In this document: positions 22,533 to 34,591 of the stretch, piece after piece
Numbering within the stretch: position 1 is the stretch's first letter
How the letters are laid out: every line of letters starts with the position of its first letter
From: Pyrenula massariospora
Lineage: Eukaryota; Ascomycota; Eurotiomycetes; Pyrenulales; Pyrenulaceae
DNA length: 64,000 nt
Assembly: GCA_021030905.1 (NCBI GenBank)
Contig: JAGFMI010000012.1
Location: forward strand, 310,001 to 374,000
Direction: 5' to 3'
Notes under the pieces: generated by a model
What the model saw: only the letters and a program-made list of their open reading frames with translations
Database searches by the model: none
Told to the model about the DNA's origin: nothing
Position numbers and translations under genes: made by a program

Positions 22533-25293
22533 GATCGTCTTGTGCGACCATTATACGTTTCTCGGTTCCCTTTGAGAACTAGTTGCTGTTGACGCTCGAA
22601 TCTTGTAACTTCGAGGTCTTCCCACAAATCCACGCAAAATGCAGTAATTAGGCAGAATGGCCTTAGGCCACTCAGACGACAAGGTTTGAACGAACGGAGC
22701 CCTTGATGCTGCTCTACAAAACGGGTTTAGTGGGAACCGTCTATTTCTTGGACTGTTCCCGTCGCGTTTAATCGCCCATGTTGGAGAGATATTGTGGACG
22801 CGACATTTGACTGAAGCTCAGGAAGCTTAGTCTACAGATGAATCATGTTCCTTAGAGGGTAACTACTATGGAGAGAGAGAGAACTTGCGTTTTGGGGAAA
22901 GCTTGAAGGGGACAACTAAGGCGAGACTGCATGATATTTTCGAGCCCATATTATCGCATGTCAGAGTGAGTTTTTGCTCAGGGGAGGAGAGGAGTCTTGC
23001 TGGTGATATCATCGTACTGTTAAACAAATTTCTGCAAATAGCTAGACAAGTATCTAAAATCACCACAACCTCTACTCATCGTGGCGGAGTGGTCTTAAGT
23101 TAAATGGTGCCCCAAAATCTCTGCTGGTGGATTTTATTGTGCAAGTTCCTTGCGAATACGCCAGAAGTCCAGCATTACCACAGGCAATAGAGTACTTTCA
23201 AGCTTATGCCTAGGCTTTGGGTAAAAGACTAGGCTTTGAACATAGCATTAAGAAGGGAATCTTAGCCTTCGAAAGTAGCATTCCCTATCCGCTGGTCACC
23301 TCCTAAGCAGATGATTTAAGACACAAGTCTCCACGCCGAAGTTTCCCTCCCACTGTCTTATCACTTGAATCTCTTGACGAATTTGAAAGTTATAAAGTAA
23401 AAATTTGCGAAGGCTAGAGTACCGCTAAGGGCACCCAATATATACTCTACTGTGCCATGGGAACCTGTGCTTGTAAGGGAGCACACTCGCTACCTTTGAT
23501 ATCGCCCGTGACGAGTAACGAGGATAATACGATCATAGGGCTCGCCCGGACGGAACAATTTGTTGGCGAAACAGCGAGGGCACACGGTGAGGCTGAGAGA
23601 TGAGCTAGGATGCAACAAAGATCGCAGCTCTCAAGGGCCGCCGGTACCGTGTCTTTCGTCATAGCTGAATTAGATCTCTATACGAAAATTTTAATAACCT
23701 TTAATAAGATACTTGCCCCGAACGGATATTCGCCCACGGACGTAAGCTCATATCGCCGATGTCGAAGCGCCTCATCTTGGGTCCTGCATATTTACGGCCC
23801 TTGTATCTTGCAGCCATTATCTTGGGGGCTGATATGTAAGAAACGACATGTCAACCCAAGTATTCACCGTTTGTTCAGAATTGGGCTCCAGTAATGAACT
23901 AAGACCGACTGTATTACAACTGTAATTTCCTGCATAATACACTATCATTCTTAGTCTAGGTATTTGAACGTTGCCAATCGTGCCATTTGATATTTTAGAA
24001 ATGTTCAACCGAAAAACTCCTTTCATAGCGAGCTACCCCTCTTTACGTGAAAGTGCTGTACTACTATGTAGGGCTGCTAACCTTCTCAAGCTATGTTGCT
24101 TAAGAGGCTCTGCTCTCCCCATTCTATCATTGAGCCGATCTCAATTTCTTAGGTTACGCAAAATACGCATTTTGTTCGCCGCGTGGACTTGATGCTGTAA
24201 GCTTCAATGGGAGCCACCGACTCTCGTTCCCGCTGGGTACGAGATGAACGAGTGGCGTGTCTTGATGACGACGCGAGACTTATCCCTTCCTACATTTTTC
24301 TCTCGGAATACCTAACAGAGCCTCGCTGGTGTGCAGAATGCGATCTTGACTTTCCGATTCCTCCCCACTAAAGTATTCGATCCGTCGTGGTTGCAGAAGT
24401 GAGACATCTTCGGGTTATAACGGATACCAGGCCGTATGTGGAAGTTCAACCCCACGAGGCTGTTTCTAACAGCCGACTCGTGCGTACCGGCTAGATAATT
24501 GACGCCATGAAGGTCTGCGGGCGGATCCAGTCATGAAAGCCGGGGGTGGAAGCATTCGATTGTGAGAAAACGCAACAAGGAATTGACGAGTGGGATACTA
24601 CGCTACAGGTCTATTAGATTTTAGTGGGTCTTCTGTCACGTTGGATATGAAGTGCATATATTTTAGAATTGGTCGAGCAATCCCGCTGTAAGAACTATAC
24701 GTGTTTGTAAAACAGGATGGGACAGTGGAGGCCGCTAAAATATAATGGGCATGTGATCATAGTACGAGGTATTATAGAGTATCAAAGAACGTGTGAAACC
24801 GGGCTGTACGGTAATATCAACTATCTATCTTACACCGCGCAAACACAGCCGCCTTTTCAGCAGTTACGTCTCAGTACCGTGCACGGGAATCCAAAATGAG
24901 TACTACTTAAATTAAATAAACTTTACGTAAATGATTTGATCCATCTCGACACCGAGGGGAAATTAAGTGACAAGCTAATGGGATGGTAAGCCATGAGCTA
25001 TTACGACAAAGAACTGTATCTATACGGTCAAAATGAGTGGGTAGGAGCGGCGCATGTCTTCCTTTTTGGGCTTGAAAGCGATGGAGCTATTGACAGCCTA
25101 CACTGCTAACCTATTGTTCTGCGAGACCTTAAGTAAAGAGTGCATGGATCGATGGCTCACTAACGTCATATATTGTAGAGACCTCGCTCGTAACTCGCAC
25201 TCAGAAAATGAAACACGAACGAAACACAGACTTCGCTTCTTCCATTAGATTCACTTTTGGTGTACTTCACCGATATTCTCAAATCTCCTAACG
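22533..25293. other. Large gene-poor stretch
   Basis: About 2.8 kb without any frame that resembles a protein family on either strand. Open frames are under 100 codons, overlapping and full of ordinary non-coding composition. It marks the left border of the biosynthetic cluster. I see no terminal repeats or transposase motifs. Confidence 0.45.
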
Positions 25294-26316
25294 ATGCAGC
25301 ACCATCCTAGGTCCAGAAAGACTAGCGACACCACTCTCGCATCCCCGCCAAAAAGCACACAGACTCCAGACGCCCTAAATGGCATCTACTCTTGTCTTCC
25401 AGTATCCTGGATTCCTTATGCTCAGTTGATCCGCTTAGCCAAGCCTGCTGGAACAGTCTACTTATACATTCCCTGCGTTTCCGGCATATTCTTTGCTGCA
25501 GCCCTGATGAATAGGGAAGACGTCGATGCAGCCCCTCCTATGGCGGTCCTCAAAACGTGTGGCAAATTCTTCATCGGATCAATCATATTCCGCGGTACAG
25601 CATGTACCTGGAATGACATCCTCGATCAAGACATTGATCGCAAAGTCACCCGAACCCGCAACCGACCTCTAGCAAGAGGAGCCATTTCCACTTCAGCGGC
25701 CCTCAGATTTACTGCTGTGCAGATGCTTCTGGGCTTCTGGCTGCTTTATGCCGCGTTTCCGCCTGAATGTTTCTATTACAGTCTTCCTTCGATCACGCTG
25801 ATTGGCCTCTATCCATTGGCCAAAAGAGTCACTCAATATCCTCAAGTTATCCTAGGGTTTACTTGGGCTTATGGTTTTGTCATTAGCTTTCCGGCTATCG
25901 GGGTGGCATTAACGTCTTCGCCCCTAGCAGCCCGCGTCTCAGCTTCTCTGTATCTCTCAGGCATTGCGTGGACCATATTCTACGATACAATATATGCACA
26001 TCAGGACATTAAGGATGACAAGAAAGAAGGTGTCAAATCTATTGCCATCAAGTTTGAATCTACTCCGCGCCAGTTCCTGGGTTTTCTTGCTGCACTTCAA
26101 GTTTCCCTCCTCTTTTATGCAGGTTACGTCGCTCAGGGATCCATTCCTTTCTTTATTGGGTGCTTTAGCACGGCAGTGACTCTACTTCTTGCGATGTTCT
26201 GCGTACAACTGCAAGATCCTGCAAGTTGTTCATGGTGGTTTCATTGGGGGGTTTGTTGGCTAAGTGGCATGAGTATTGTCTCTTCCTGTGCGGCTGAGTA
26301 TATCTTGCGTTTGTGA
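25294..26316 (+). CDS. UbiA-family aromatic prenyltransferase (COQ2-like)
   Basis: Single exon, 340 aa. An intramembrane prenyltransferase with 8-9 hydrophobic helices. The first Asp-rich motif is NDILDQDID (residues 107-115), followed by TRTRNRPLARG. The second is YDTIYAHQDIKDD (230-242), followed by GVKSIAIKF. Both bind Mg2+ and the isoprenyl diphosphate in the 4-hydroxybenzoate polyprenyltransferase branch, and spacing is normal, so it looks active. Enzymes of this branch prenylate aromatic acids in ubiquinone synthesis and, as cluster paralogues, in fungal meroterpenoid pathways. The neighbouring P450, adenylation protein, aminotransferase and dioxygenase suggest the latter. No cleavable mitochondrial presequence is obvious. 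The acceptor and prenyl length cannot be read from sequence. Confidence 0.92.
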   Translation: MQHHPRSRKTSDTTLASPPKSTQTPDALNGIYSCLPVSWIPYAQLIRLAKPAGTVYLYIPCVSGIFFAAALMNREDVDAAPPMAVLKTCGKFFIGSIIFRGTACTWNDILDQDIDRKVTRTRNRPLARGAISTSAALRFTAVQMLLGFWLLYAAFPPECFYYSLPSITLIGLYPLAKRVTQYPQVILGFTWAYGFVISFPAIGVALTSSPLAARVSASLYLSGIAWTIFYDTIYAHQDIKDDKKEGVKSIAIKFESTPRQFLGFLAALQVSLLFYAGYVAQGSIPFFIGCFSTAVTLLLAMFCVQLQDPASCSWWFHWGVCWLSGMSIVSSCAAEYILRL

Positions 26317-27109
26317 CGGATTATGTGAAACACCGACACTACAATGACATAGTTTTGGAACCTCTCAAAAAGCCAATGCATTATAAGCACGAGAAAATTA
26401 CAGATGAAAATGCATCAAGCGGATCAATATTAGCCCTACATAGTAGATACATTTGTTGATCGCCTTGTTCAGCCCAGGTCGCATAGCAATATTACTCGTG
26501 GGACGCACCACAAGGTATGAAACGGGTGCTCAGTGAGCAGCAGAGACCAAACATTACAGTTTTAGAGTCTTAACCAAAGATCGCTCGGGCACCAAGAGCT
26601 CCGACAGAAGTTATGTCCTGGCCTTGTGAGAATGCGACAATGATCTCGCACACATACAAAGTAAATGGCCTCGATTTTCTCGTCGAGCTACGACTAGTAA
26701 TGTATTGTCATGCTTAATGGGCATCGGGTCTTTGAAATAGTGGCGTCAAGGAAGGAGGGATCCGCACAAAGGATGGTACAATGTATCTTCATGTATTAGG
26801 CAATCCGCGGTTCCCCTTTCCCTGGCCCCCACTTGTACCTGCACGATTTACCGCCCGTCATGCCTGCAGGCTGACAAGCACTAATGCTGCATTGTACGGG
26901 CGAATGAATCATTCGCTTTTTTCGTCTGGCCCTACGTGATTGACTGTAGTATATCAGCAGTAAAAATATGTGTTTGAATTTTTGATTATGGATAAGTAAA
27001 GCTCACTCGAAAGATCTTCGACTACTAGTGGCAGGAAAGTTGTTACAATGAAAAACTTTTTCTTTGTGACAAAGTACTTTATTTGTTGTCTAGAATCACG
27101 AGTTAATTA
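26317..27109. other. Intergenic region within the biosynthetic cluster
   Basis: No gene recognised. Contains the terminator side of the prenyltransferase and the promoter of the cluster P450. Confidence 0.45.
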
Positions 27110-28814
27110 ATGTATCGGGGAGGGCTCTTCACTGTCATGACCGAAATACTTGGCCGTGCTCAACGGCTATCACTAACCGCGGACACCCTCTTATACTCTC
27201 TATGCTTATTTCTTCTTGTTGGATGTATCTACCTTACTCTTCGTGCCTTGAAGGCAATACAACCCTTTCCTGGATCACAATGGGTCTACCCGCCTGGACC
27301 TCGTTCAATGCCTATCATTGGCCATTTAAGACAAGTTGCGAAGGCTCGGAAAGAATCCACTTATACATCGAACTGGGTGCGTCAAAATGCTTTACTGACT
27401 TGCCGGTCTTCTAATGATCATCTATAGCTGTCGTCATTGACTAAATATGGCGATATGGCTACTCTCCACATGGGAAGCCACACCTGGGTTGTGCTGAATA
27501 GCAATCGAGCTGTTCAAGAAATCATTGTTAAACGAGCGGCCATCACCAGCGAAAGACCATACTTTCCCGTCGCCAGTGGGCTGGTAAGTCGCAATAAGCG
27601 CACGGTATTGCGTCAAACGAAAGAGTGGGCCCCAGGAAGAAAGCTTATGCACCACATGCTCAACGGGACAGCACTGAAAGAATACGGCAAACTACAAGAG
27701 ACAGAAAGCATTCAGCTCCTGGCAAATTACATCCAGCGCCCAGGCCAGTGGTATCTCCACCACTACCGATATGCTTACTCGGTCATTCACAAAATTGTGG
27801 TGGGTAAACGTTCTCTACATATGCAGCGCGAATTAAACGAGTTTCAACGTGTGACGGTGGAGTTCATTCGAAGCATAAATGCTAGCATAATCGACTTTTT
27901 TCCGATCCTCACCAAGCTACCCAGGTTTTTACAACCGAGGCGGAAGCGTTGGGAAGACATGGGCGAAGACCACTATTCAGTCTTCAAGTCCTGGTGGGCA
28001 CCGGTCAAACGCGACCTAGAGCAAGAGAAGACATCCTCCTCGTTCATAGCAGATGTCCTCATGAAAGATGCTCGGTTCGCCAACAATGAGGATGAAGCCA
28101 TGTATCTAGCGACATCCGTCGTGGCCGCGGGCAGTGATAATGTGCGCATGACGATGAATGCATTTGTCATTGCGCTTGTCACCTTCCCCGAGGTCATCCA
28201 AAAGGCGCGAGAGGAGCTCGATAGCGTTTGTGGCAGAGACGCAGAGCGTCTACCGTCCTTGGCTGACCGAGAAACATTACCGTACGTGTGCGCCATGATC
28301 AAGGAGGGTCTGCGCTGGCGTCCGACCGTACCCCTGATCCCTCAACATCGCTTGACTCAGGACCTCGAATTCGAAGGCTTCCGCTTCCCGGCAGGAACAG
28401 ACTTCATCATCAACTCGTTAGCTGTCTGCTCCGAGTGCGAGGACCCGGACGCTTTTAAGCCAGAGAGGTGGCTCGGGGAAAAAGTGCAGAATATGGTTCA
28501 TGGCCTGTGGCAATTTGGTGGTGGGCGACGCATTTGTGTAGGGTACGGGATAGCGCAACAGGAGCTCTTCTTAGCCTACGCTAGGTTGATCTACTGCTTC
28601 GACTTTGCCCCTGTAAGTTGATCTTCTCGTATAGCTGGAGTAATTAGATTTGGCTGATACTCTTGTTTTAAAGATTGGCTCGCTTGACAGCCAGAAGTTG
28701 AATCATCAGGCGGCAGGCGAGCCATTCCCGGTCAAAATTAGTATCCGGGGTCGGGCCTATGCAGATCTCATTTCGCGGTCGGCGAAATCGCTCGACAACG
28801 TGAAGAATAGATGA
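27110..28814 (+). CDS. Cytochrome P450 monooxygenase of the cluster
   Basis: Exons 27110-27376, 27428-28612 and 28674-28814 give 530 aa; introns of 51 and 61 nt, donors GTGCGT and GTAAGT. An N-terminal anchor (LLYSLCLFLLVGCIYLTLRAL) is followed by the proline-rich hinge YPPGPRSMPIIGH. The I-helix reads VVAAGSDNVRMTMN, K-helix EGLRW, PERW KPERW, and haem loop FGGGRRICVGYGIA with Cys ligand. The last exon (DSQKLNHQAAGEPFPVKISIRG) has the C-terminal pattern of O-methylsterigmatocystin-oxidoreductase-like P450s. The oxygen-activating Thr of the usual AGxDT motif is replaced by Asn. An alternative start is Met10 (27137). It lies between the prenyltransferase and aminotransferase, so it probably oxidises a pathway intermediate. 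Confidence 0.9.
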
Positions 28815-28979
28815 GTTCTGAGGTACTGGATAAAAAGCTGCGAATTGGACTTCAAATGAGGGTAAAACGTATTGGTGCTTGTAGTCAGGCATGACTACGT
28901 ACATTCTATCGGGAACAAACGCACATAGGTACTAAAATGGGAAGCGGCAGTGAGCCAGATGCCCTTACCATCGATGCCT

Positions 28980-29450
28980 TTAAGCTTTGGCTCGCGTGGC
29001 GCGTTGGCCGAGACGGTCGTAGATCAACGCTGACGGCTTATTAGGCAGTGTCTCGTCAGCCCGAACCATAGACACCACTAGCTTCCATCCTGCAGCGGAG
29101 AGGACCAGACCTTTAAGGAAGAAGACGACCGTGGAGGAGGAGGGTTGCTCGAAGTACTCGTAGAAGATTTTAGCGTTTGGCTCGACGGAAGGGCAATGGG
29201 AGGCATAACGAGCCTTATGGGCTATGTCTAGGGGAGGATGTGTGGTTTGGAGAAATTCTGACCAAAAAATGCTCTTTTGTGAGGATCAAGGCACACGACG
29301 CGTGACAGGTTAAAGTAAGATGAAAGCTTCTTAGGCTAGATGTAACATACCGTGATAGTGAATACAAGTCAATACTAGCTGTAAAATACGTAATTACCTC
29401 TAAATCCTTCACGGTAGGGATGTCATTGTGGAATGAAGCACGATAGATTT
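28980..29450 (-). pseudogene. Unassigned coding-like relic on the minus strand
   Basis: Reading leftwards, a frame of about 100 codons ends at TAA (28980-28982) without an ATG in suitable position. It contains FWSEFLQTTHPPLDIAHKAR, YASHCPSVEPNAKIFYEYFE and GWKLVVSMVRADETLPNKPS. An upstream piece (FHNDIPTVKDLE, about 29395-29430) can be joined in frame by a GTAATT donor and an AAAAG acceptor, and that piece also has no start. Codon choice is coding-like, with many C/G third positions. I do not recognise the family. It is likely the 3' remains of a gene lost from the cluster; a small intact gene with missed 5' exons is the alternative. Confidence 0.35.
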
Positions 29451-29718
29451 AATGAGTTAGCCGACCCCTCACAACTTGTCAGATCTCGCAAAGCCAGCTT
29501 GTCCAGATTTGTATTAGATCATACCCCATAAAAATAAGGTGTCTTATCGCATAATGAGTAAGGTTTTGGAAGCCTCCTCACTTTAGCCAAAAGAATATTT
29601 ATCCAACCCGCTCCTTGCACTTCAGCTGAAGCTTGTGGCACAGCTACTTTAAGCTACCGGCAAGACTGATAGGCTGTAAGGTACCCTAGCATTTAACAGC
29701 CACCTTGGTAAGTCCCAG

Positions 29719-31139
29719 CTAAACCCTTCCTTCAACTTTGTTCAAGCTGGAATATACCTTCCTAATCCTCTCCAGACCTTGTTGAAGGGTAGTCATATCT
29801 ACCGCAAAGCACACTCGTAGCCAGCCCTTTTCATTGTCTGGCATGTGATAGGCGTGGCCAGGGGCAAGAAGCACGCCTGCTTGCTTGTACTGCAGGAAGG
29901 CTGCCATCTCTTCGTCCCAGTTGCGGGCCATTGGTGCGAGCCTGGCTAGCAAGAACGTTGTTGAATTGCAGGGGAAGTATGCAATGTCGTCCTCTTTGAA
30001 AATGCTAGTGATTGCGGCGTATGCTAGTGATAGCCTGCTGGAGCTAAGTCGGGTCAGAGACGCCAGGTGAGTGGGCTCCAAAAGTTCTGTGCAGATAATA
30101 CTCGAAATAGTCGAGACATTGGCTGGCCCCATTAGAGCGAGTACATTGCGTAGGTCGAGATTTCTCGAGACGATACAACCCTGCTCAATGAGGTCAGCTT
30201 TGCGAACACTCTGTTTCAGGCATTCAAGCGACTTGCCAGCCGAACTCCACTGATAGCCAGATCTTTACTTGTGCTCCACACAACATGAATCATGCTCTCA
30301 CAGAGCCCACTGGCCGCCGGATCAAGAGACAGTACCGAGGTAAATCTGGGCAAGTGTGGAAGATCTTCGCTCTCGAATGTACTAAGAGCGAATACCTCAT
30401 CAGATATTAAATGCAGCTTATGCTGGCGACAGAACCGGAAACACTGCTCAAGAACGTCAGGGGTATAACAGCGTCCAAGAGGATTATGTGGATTGGAGAG
30501 GATCAACGCCTTGACCGGCCTCTCAGACTTTTCAAGACTCTCCTCAAGAGCCGCAATCAAAGCTTGACCCAGCGAACCATCCAGATCAGGTATCGCAACG
30601 CTAATCGGCTCTACGGCGGAATGTGCGCGAAAGAAATTGTCGTATCCATCTAAATCGGTCCTAAGTAGAAAGCATTGGTGAGGAATTGGAATTGCCACTG
30701 ACTCCAATATGGACACGGCACTAAAACACCATCGCCCGCATCACACACATTGTACAAGATGGCATCTAGACATGCAGCGGCTCCAGGCGCAACCACAATA
30801 TTGCCTGCGTCAATTTGGCGATGGGGTCGGAAATAGGCGTTGAAGAGCCTAGACAGAGCTCCTAGCAGCTCAGGCGATCCCCAGAAGCCTTTTGGCCAGT
30901 CAAGATGCTACCCAGTTAGTCCGCGCCAAGATCTATGGAAAGAGTCCTCGCACCTTTATTTCCAGTCTCTTTTCTATCGCATCCTTCACAATGTCGAGGA
31001 CCTCTTGCCGGATCGTCCAGTTCTCTGCAAATGAGAGATCAATTTCATGAGCACTGCTAGCACCCTGCAGTAAACTCTTTGGCACTTTGTCAATGATTGT
31101 TGTGAGGTTGTACGCTCCACGGGTCGATATTGTATCCAT
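29719..31139 (-). CDS. PLP-dependent aminotransferase, ACC-synthase-like (class I/II)
   Basis: Four minus-strand exons: 30954-31139, 30703-30907, 30237-30649 and 29719-30180 (421 aa). Motifs: GFWGSPELLGAL, the cofactor/substrate loop CPYWNGYDNF, SNPHNPLGRCY (Asn binding PLP), LISDEVF (Asp214 to the pyridine N) and WSTSKDLAISGVRLG with Lys259 as the Schiff-base lysine. All key residues are present. Relatives include 1-aminocyclopropane-carboxylate synthases and cluster enzymes doing transamination or PLP-dependent C-C or C-N chemistry; the exact reaction is open. The third intron (30181-30236) starts GCAAGT, a GC-AG intron; only this splice restores RLGCIVSRN. The second intron (30650-30702, donor GTCAGT) rebuilds PYWNGYD. 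Transcribed away from the NRPS-like gene. Confidence 0.88.
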
Positions 31140-32357
31140 GGCTATTATTAATACTCTGTGCCCTGCATCGGGAATATGGACCAACCATGTCTTCAATTCC
31201 CGCCTTTTAAAATGAATTTGAGATTAATTCATGGGGCCCAAACCCTGGGTTATGTCAAGAACTGACATCCGCTCCCACATTGGCGAACAGACAGTTTGAT
31301 CTACCCGTTCGTTAACTTGAAAAGACCCATATTTACCTGTATCCTGTACTGATTGAAGCAATACACAACATTGCCCGTACTAGCGGCAACGATAATGTAC
31401 CAGCCGCAAACATTGTATTTGATCAAGTACTGTAAGATACATACTCTTCTCGTATTTGTATACCATTTGGATACGGATATTCAGAAGCACACGCCCGACT
31501 TACCACCGACCTAAAAATGGTCAGCGTTACCGCTAGTAATGTCACCCGTGGATATCGGGGAGGATTCTCGATCAATAACTTGGCTCACCTGTGTCCTTGG
31601 CGGTGGACCCTGCCTCCCGTTGGGTCCATATCATGAATGCAGTCAAAGAGAAAAGATGTCCCGTACCAGATCCCATGCGCAACCTCGTCTAATTCATTGT
31701 AGTGGCTGCATTCTCCTAGATACTAAACAAACGACCTATAAACTACATTAGCGGAAAGTATCTATAGAACGGATATTAATACTCTTTGCCTCTTTGGCTC
31801 GGGTTGTTTTAGCCACGGAAATTTCCTAGATCAAAATCTTTTCTCCAGGCAGCCTGCCGATACGTCCCCTGACGCTACTATCTGAGTCCCCTGCGGCCGT
31901 ACTAGGCGGATGCTAGCTGAGGTAAGATTTCGACACTAAGTCCTTACTATGTCCATTTCGTCTAGCAGCGTATTTCCCTAGTTTCGCAGGTGTGTCTATC
32001 ACCTACAAGGTCTTCCCTACCGTAGCCCCTTTACGATGCTGTGCCGTACACGACTACACTACAGTCAATCAGCGGGTGCCAGTGGACCTTCAATGGCAGC
32101 AATCTATTGGACATGAGTGCGGTCACGATTTTTCGGACTTTTAACTTTCCAGTCAACCTTCCCCTTGTCCGGTACTCGGAAGCCTGATTGGCAGACTGAC
32201 GATCAGGGCATGTGGGAAAGCGATGACCAAGTGAGAGCGAGATAGCTGAGTCTGCAGAGCCCGAAAAAAGGGTGAGCTATATATATAACACCTCCAGGTC
32301 GATGGTGTCGTGATCTAGACTCGCTTCTTGTGCGCGCGAAATCATTAGGAGCCTGTC
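31140..32357. promoter_or_regulatory. Divergent intergenic region between aminotransferase and NRPS-like gene
   Basis: About 1.2 kb with no supported gene, between two divergently transcribed cluster genes, so it probably carries control sites for both. The only clear element is a TATA-like run near the NRPS-like start. Confidence 0.5.
32277..32289 (+). promoter_or_regulatory. TATA-box-like element of the NRPS-like gene
   Basis: CTATATATATAAC about 70-80 nt before the start codon at 32358, a plausible TATA box for this cluster gene. Confidence 0.5.
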
Positions 32358-34591
32358 ATGCATAGCGCGAAATACCTTGAAATCCCAACGCACTGCGGAC
32401 ACCGCGTACTACCTTCTGTCGTCGACGAGATTGCTCGTGATGACCCCGAGAGGGTCTTCGTTTCGATTCCACGATCACTCAGAATTGACGAGGGATTCCA
32501 GGACATCTGCTATGCTCAGTACGCTCGTGCCGTAAACAAATGTGCTTGGTGGCTCCGGAAGGAGCTCGGCGACCCGACATTACCTCCCAAGGTTGCCTTA
32601 TACATTGGTCCTTTGGATTTGCGGTATCTGATCATCGTTACTGCTGCTGCAAAGGCAGGGCATGTCGTGAGCACTTCTCCAGTGGTATTCAGCACAGGTC
32701 GTAGTCATATCATTAACTTTGAGAACAGGCATTTTTCAGCTCCCTTCGGAATAGCCTTGAGGCCCATCTATCGCTTCTTGAGAACGCACGATGCCACACG
32801 ATTCTCTTGCCAGACCAGGCGCCGGCAATCACTCGACAAATAATGGACGCCCGACCAATGGGTGTAATCAATACTCCAAACGTCGATTTCTTCCTCAATG
32901 ATACAGAAGCAGAGCCGTTTCCCTTCAGTCTAACCTTCGAAGAGGCTAAGGAGAGGACATTCTGTGTTCTTCACACATCTGGGTCGACCGGCACTCCCAA
33001 GCTTGTGTTCATCGCGTATGGAACACTGGCAGCCAATGATGCTCATCAGCTGATACCGGGAATGGGTGGCATGCCAACCTTGATGACCTACCTCCAAGGA
33101 AAGCGATATTTCGTGGCGTTGCCACTCTTCCATGCAGCGTGTCTGACTTTTGCCGTGGTCTTCAACGTTTTCTCTGGCGTCATCTGCGTGCTGCCGCCTC
33201 CAGCACCCATCACGGCCGACATCGCCAATCAGGTTTTCCTGCACGGCAACCTGCATGGCGCCTTGATGGCACCGTCCCTGATTGTTGACTGCTACAACAA
33301 TGACGAGTATTGCGTCAACATGACCAAACAGCTCAAGTTCCTCTCGTATGTCGGTGGTGCGTTGCCAGAAGAAGTAGGCAACCCGCTATCAACGCGCATC
33401 AAGGTCATGGCCATAATCGGCTCTTGCGAGACCGCACTGCACCCTCTTGAGATGCAGGATGCGGCGTCAGACTGGCAGTACTTTAGTTTCTCGTCGTTAC
33501 TCGGCCATGAGTTTCGACTAAGCCAGGACGGACTGTATGAGCTTGTGCTCGTGCGTCAAGATCGGTATTCTCAATTTCAAGGGGTTTTCGCCACTTTCCC
33601 TTCCAAAATAGAATACTTCACCGGTGACCTCTTTGAGCCGCACCCACTACGGGCCGGTAAGTGGGCCTTTCGTGCTCGTTCCGATGACATTATTGCCTTC
33701 ACCACAGCAGAGAAGCTTAACCCTGTCTCGATGGAAGACATTATCACAAGTAGCCCGCACGTCAAGTCGGCACTGATCGGTGGTCAGGGCCAATTTCAGG
33801 CCTCGCTGCTTATCGAGCCATACATCTATCCGGCCGACAAAGCCGAAAGGGAACAGCTCCTTAAGAACGTCTGGCCCTATATTATCCGAGCCAACCAGTC
33901 CTGTCCTGCGCATGGCCGCATCGTCAAGGGTTTCGTCATCTTCGCTGATCTAGAAAGGCCCCTTCCACGCTCTTGTAAAGACACGGTCCAACGGCGCGAT
34001 GCCTTGAAGTTATATGCAGATGAATTTAAGATACTGTACGCGCGCATGCGTCCACATCTCATTAAGGAGAGTCGTATCGATAGCGTCGACAGCGGCTTAA
34101 GTCCAGCAGCAGCAATGCCATGTGCCAACGGCTTCTCCGGCTCTTCACTTAAGGATCTTGACGTTTTCATCCAGCAGGCTGTCGAGAAGCACCTGAGGAC
34201 CATAGTGGCGAGGATCGCATCGGGGCTGCTAGACTCGTGTAGCACCATCCCGTCCTCTACAGACATGACGCTTGCCAACAGTAGCGCCGCAAAGCCCGAC
34301 ACTAACGGAGTCCATGTCAAGGGCAGCTTCTCTTCGATCAACAACGAGACCGAGCCTCTGGGAGAACTCCGCACGCTGATTTACGAGGAACTTAAGGACA
34401 ACCTGACTATGGAGGGCATTAATGACGACTCTGAACTGTTTCAGCATGGACTGGACAGCATTCAGGTACCGGCTCTAGTCAACGCCATCAATGCTTACCT
34501 TATCAAACATAAGCCCAGCGTCGAACTGCTCGAGGTAAGGACTGTGTACGATAACCCAACCATAGCGCAATTACTTGCGCTATGTGAATAG
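32358..34591 (+). CDS. NRPS-like protein: adenylation domain plus thiolation domain (A-T)
   Basis: Exons 32358-32666 and 32729-34591 give 723 aa; the 62-nt intron has donor GTGAGC and acceptor ACAG. Adenylation motifs: A3 LHTSGSTGTPKLV, A5 IGSCETA, A7 YFTGDLFEPHP, A8 FRARSDDIIAF, and an A10-like PLPRSCKDTVQRRDA with the catalytic Lys. The C-terminal carrier domain has FQHGLDSIQV with Ser680 as phosphopantetheine site. The protein ends 43 residues later, right after the carrier helices. Close relatives usually continue into a thioester reductase or thioesterase domain; none is found downstream. It should activate and load a carboxylic (often aromatic) acid, with release by hydrolysis, a trans-acting enzyme or a partner. 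The domain architecture is clear; the substrate is unknown. Confidence 0.9.

Noticed and set aside
23447-25248. Several short open frames in the gene-poor stretch
   Set aside because: All are under 100 codons, overlapping, and without domain, start context or coding composition.
22533-25293. Possible transposon in the gene-poor stretch
   Set aside because: No terminal repeats, transposase, reverse transcriptase or integrase motifs seen by eye.
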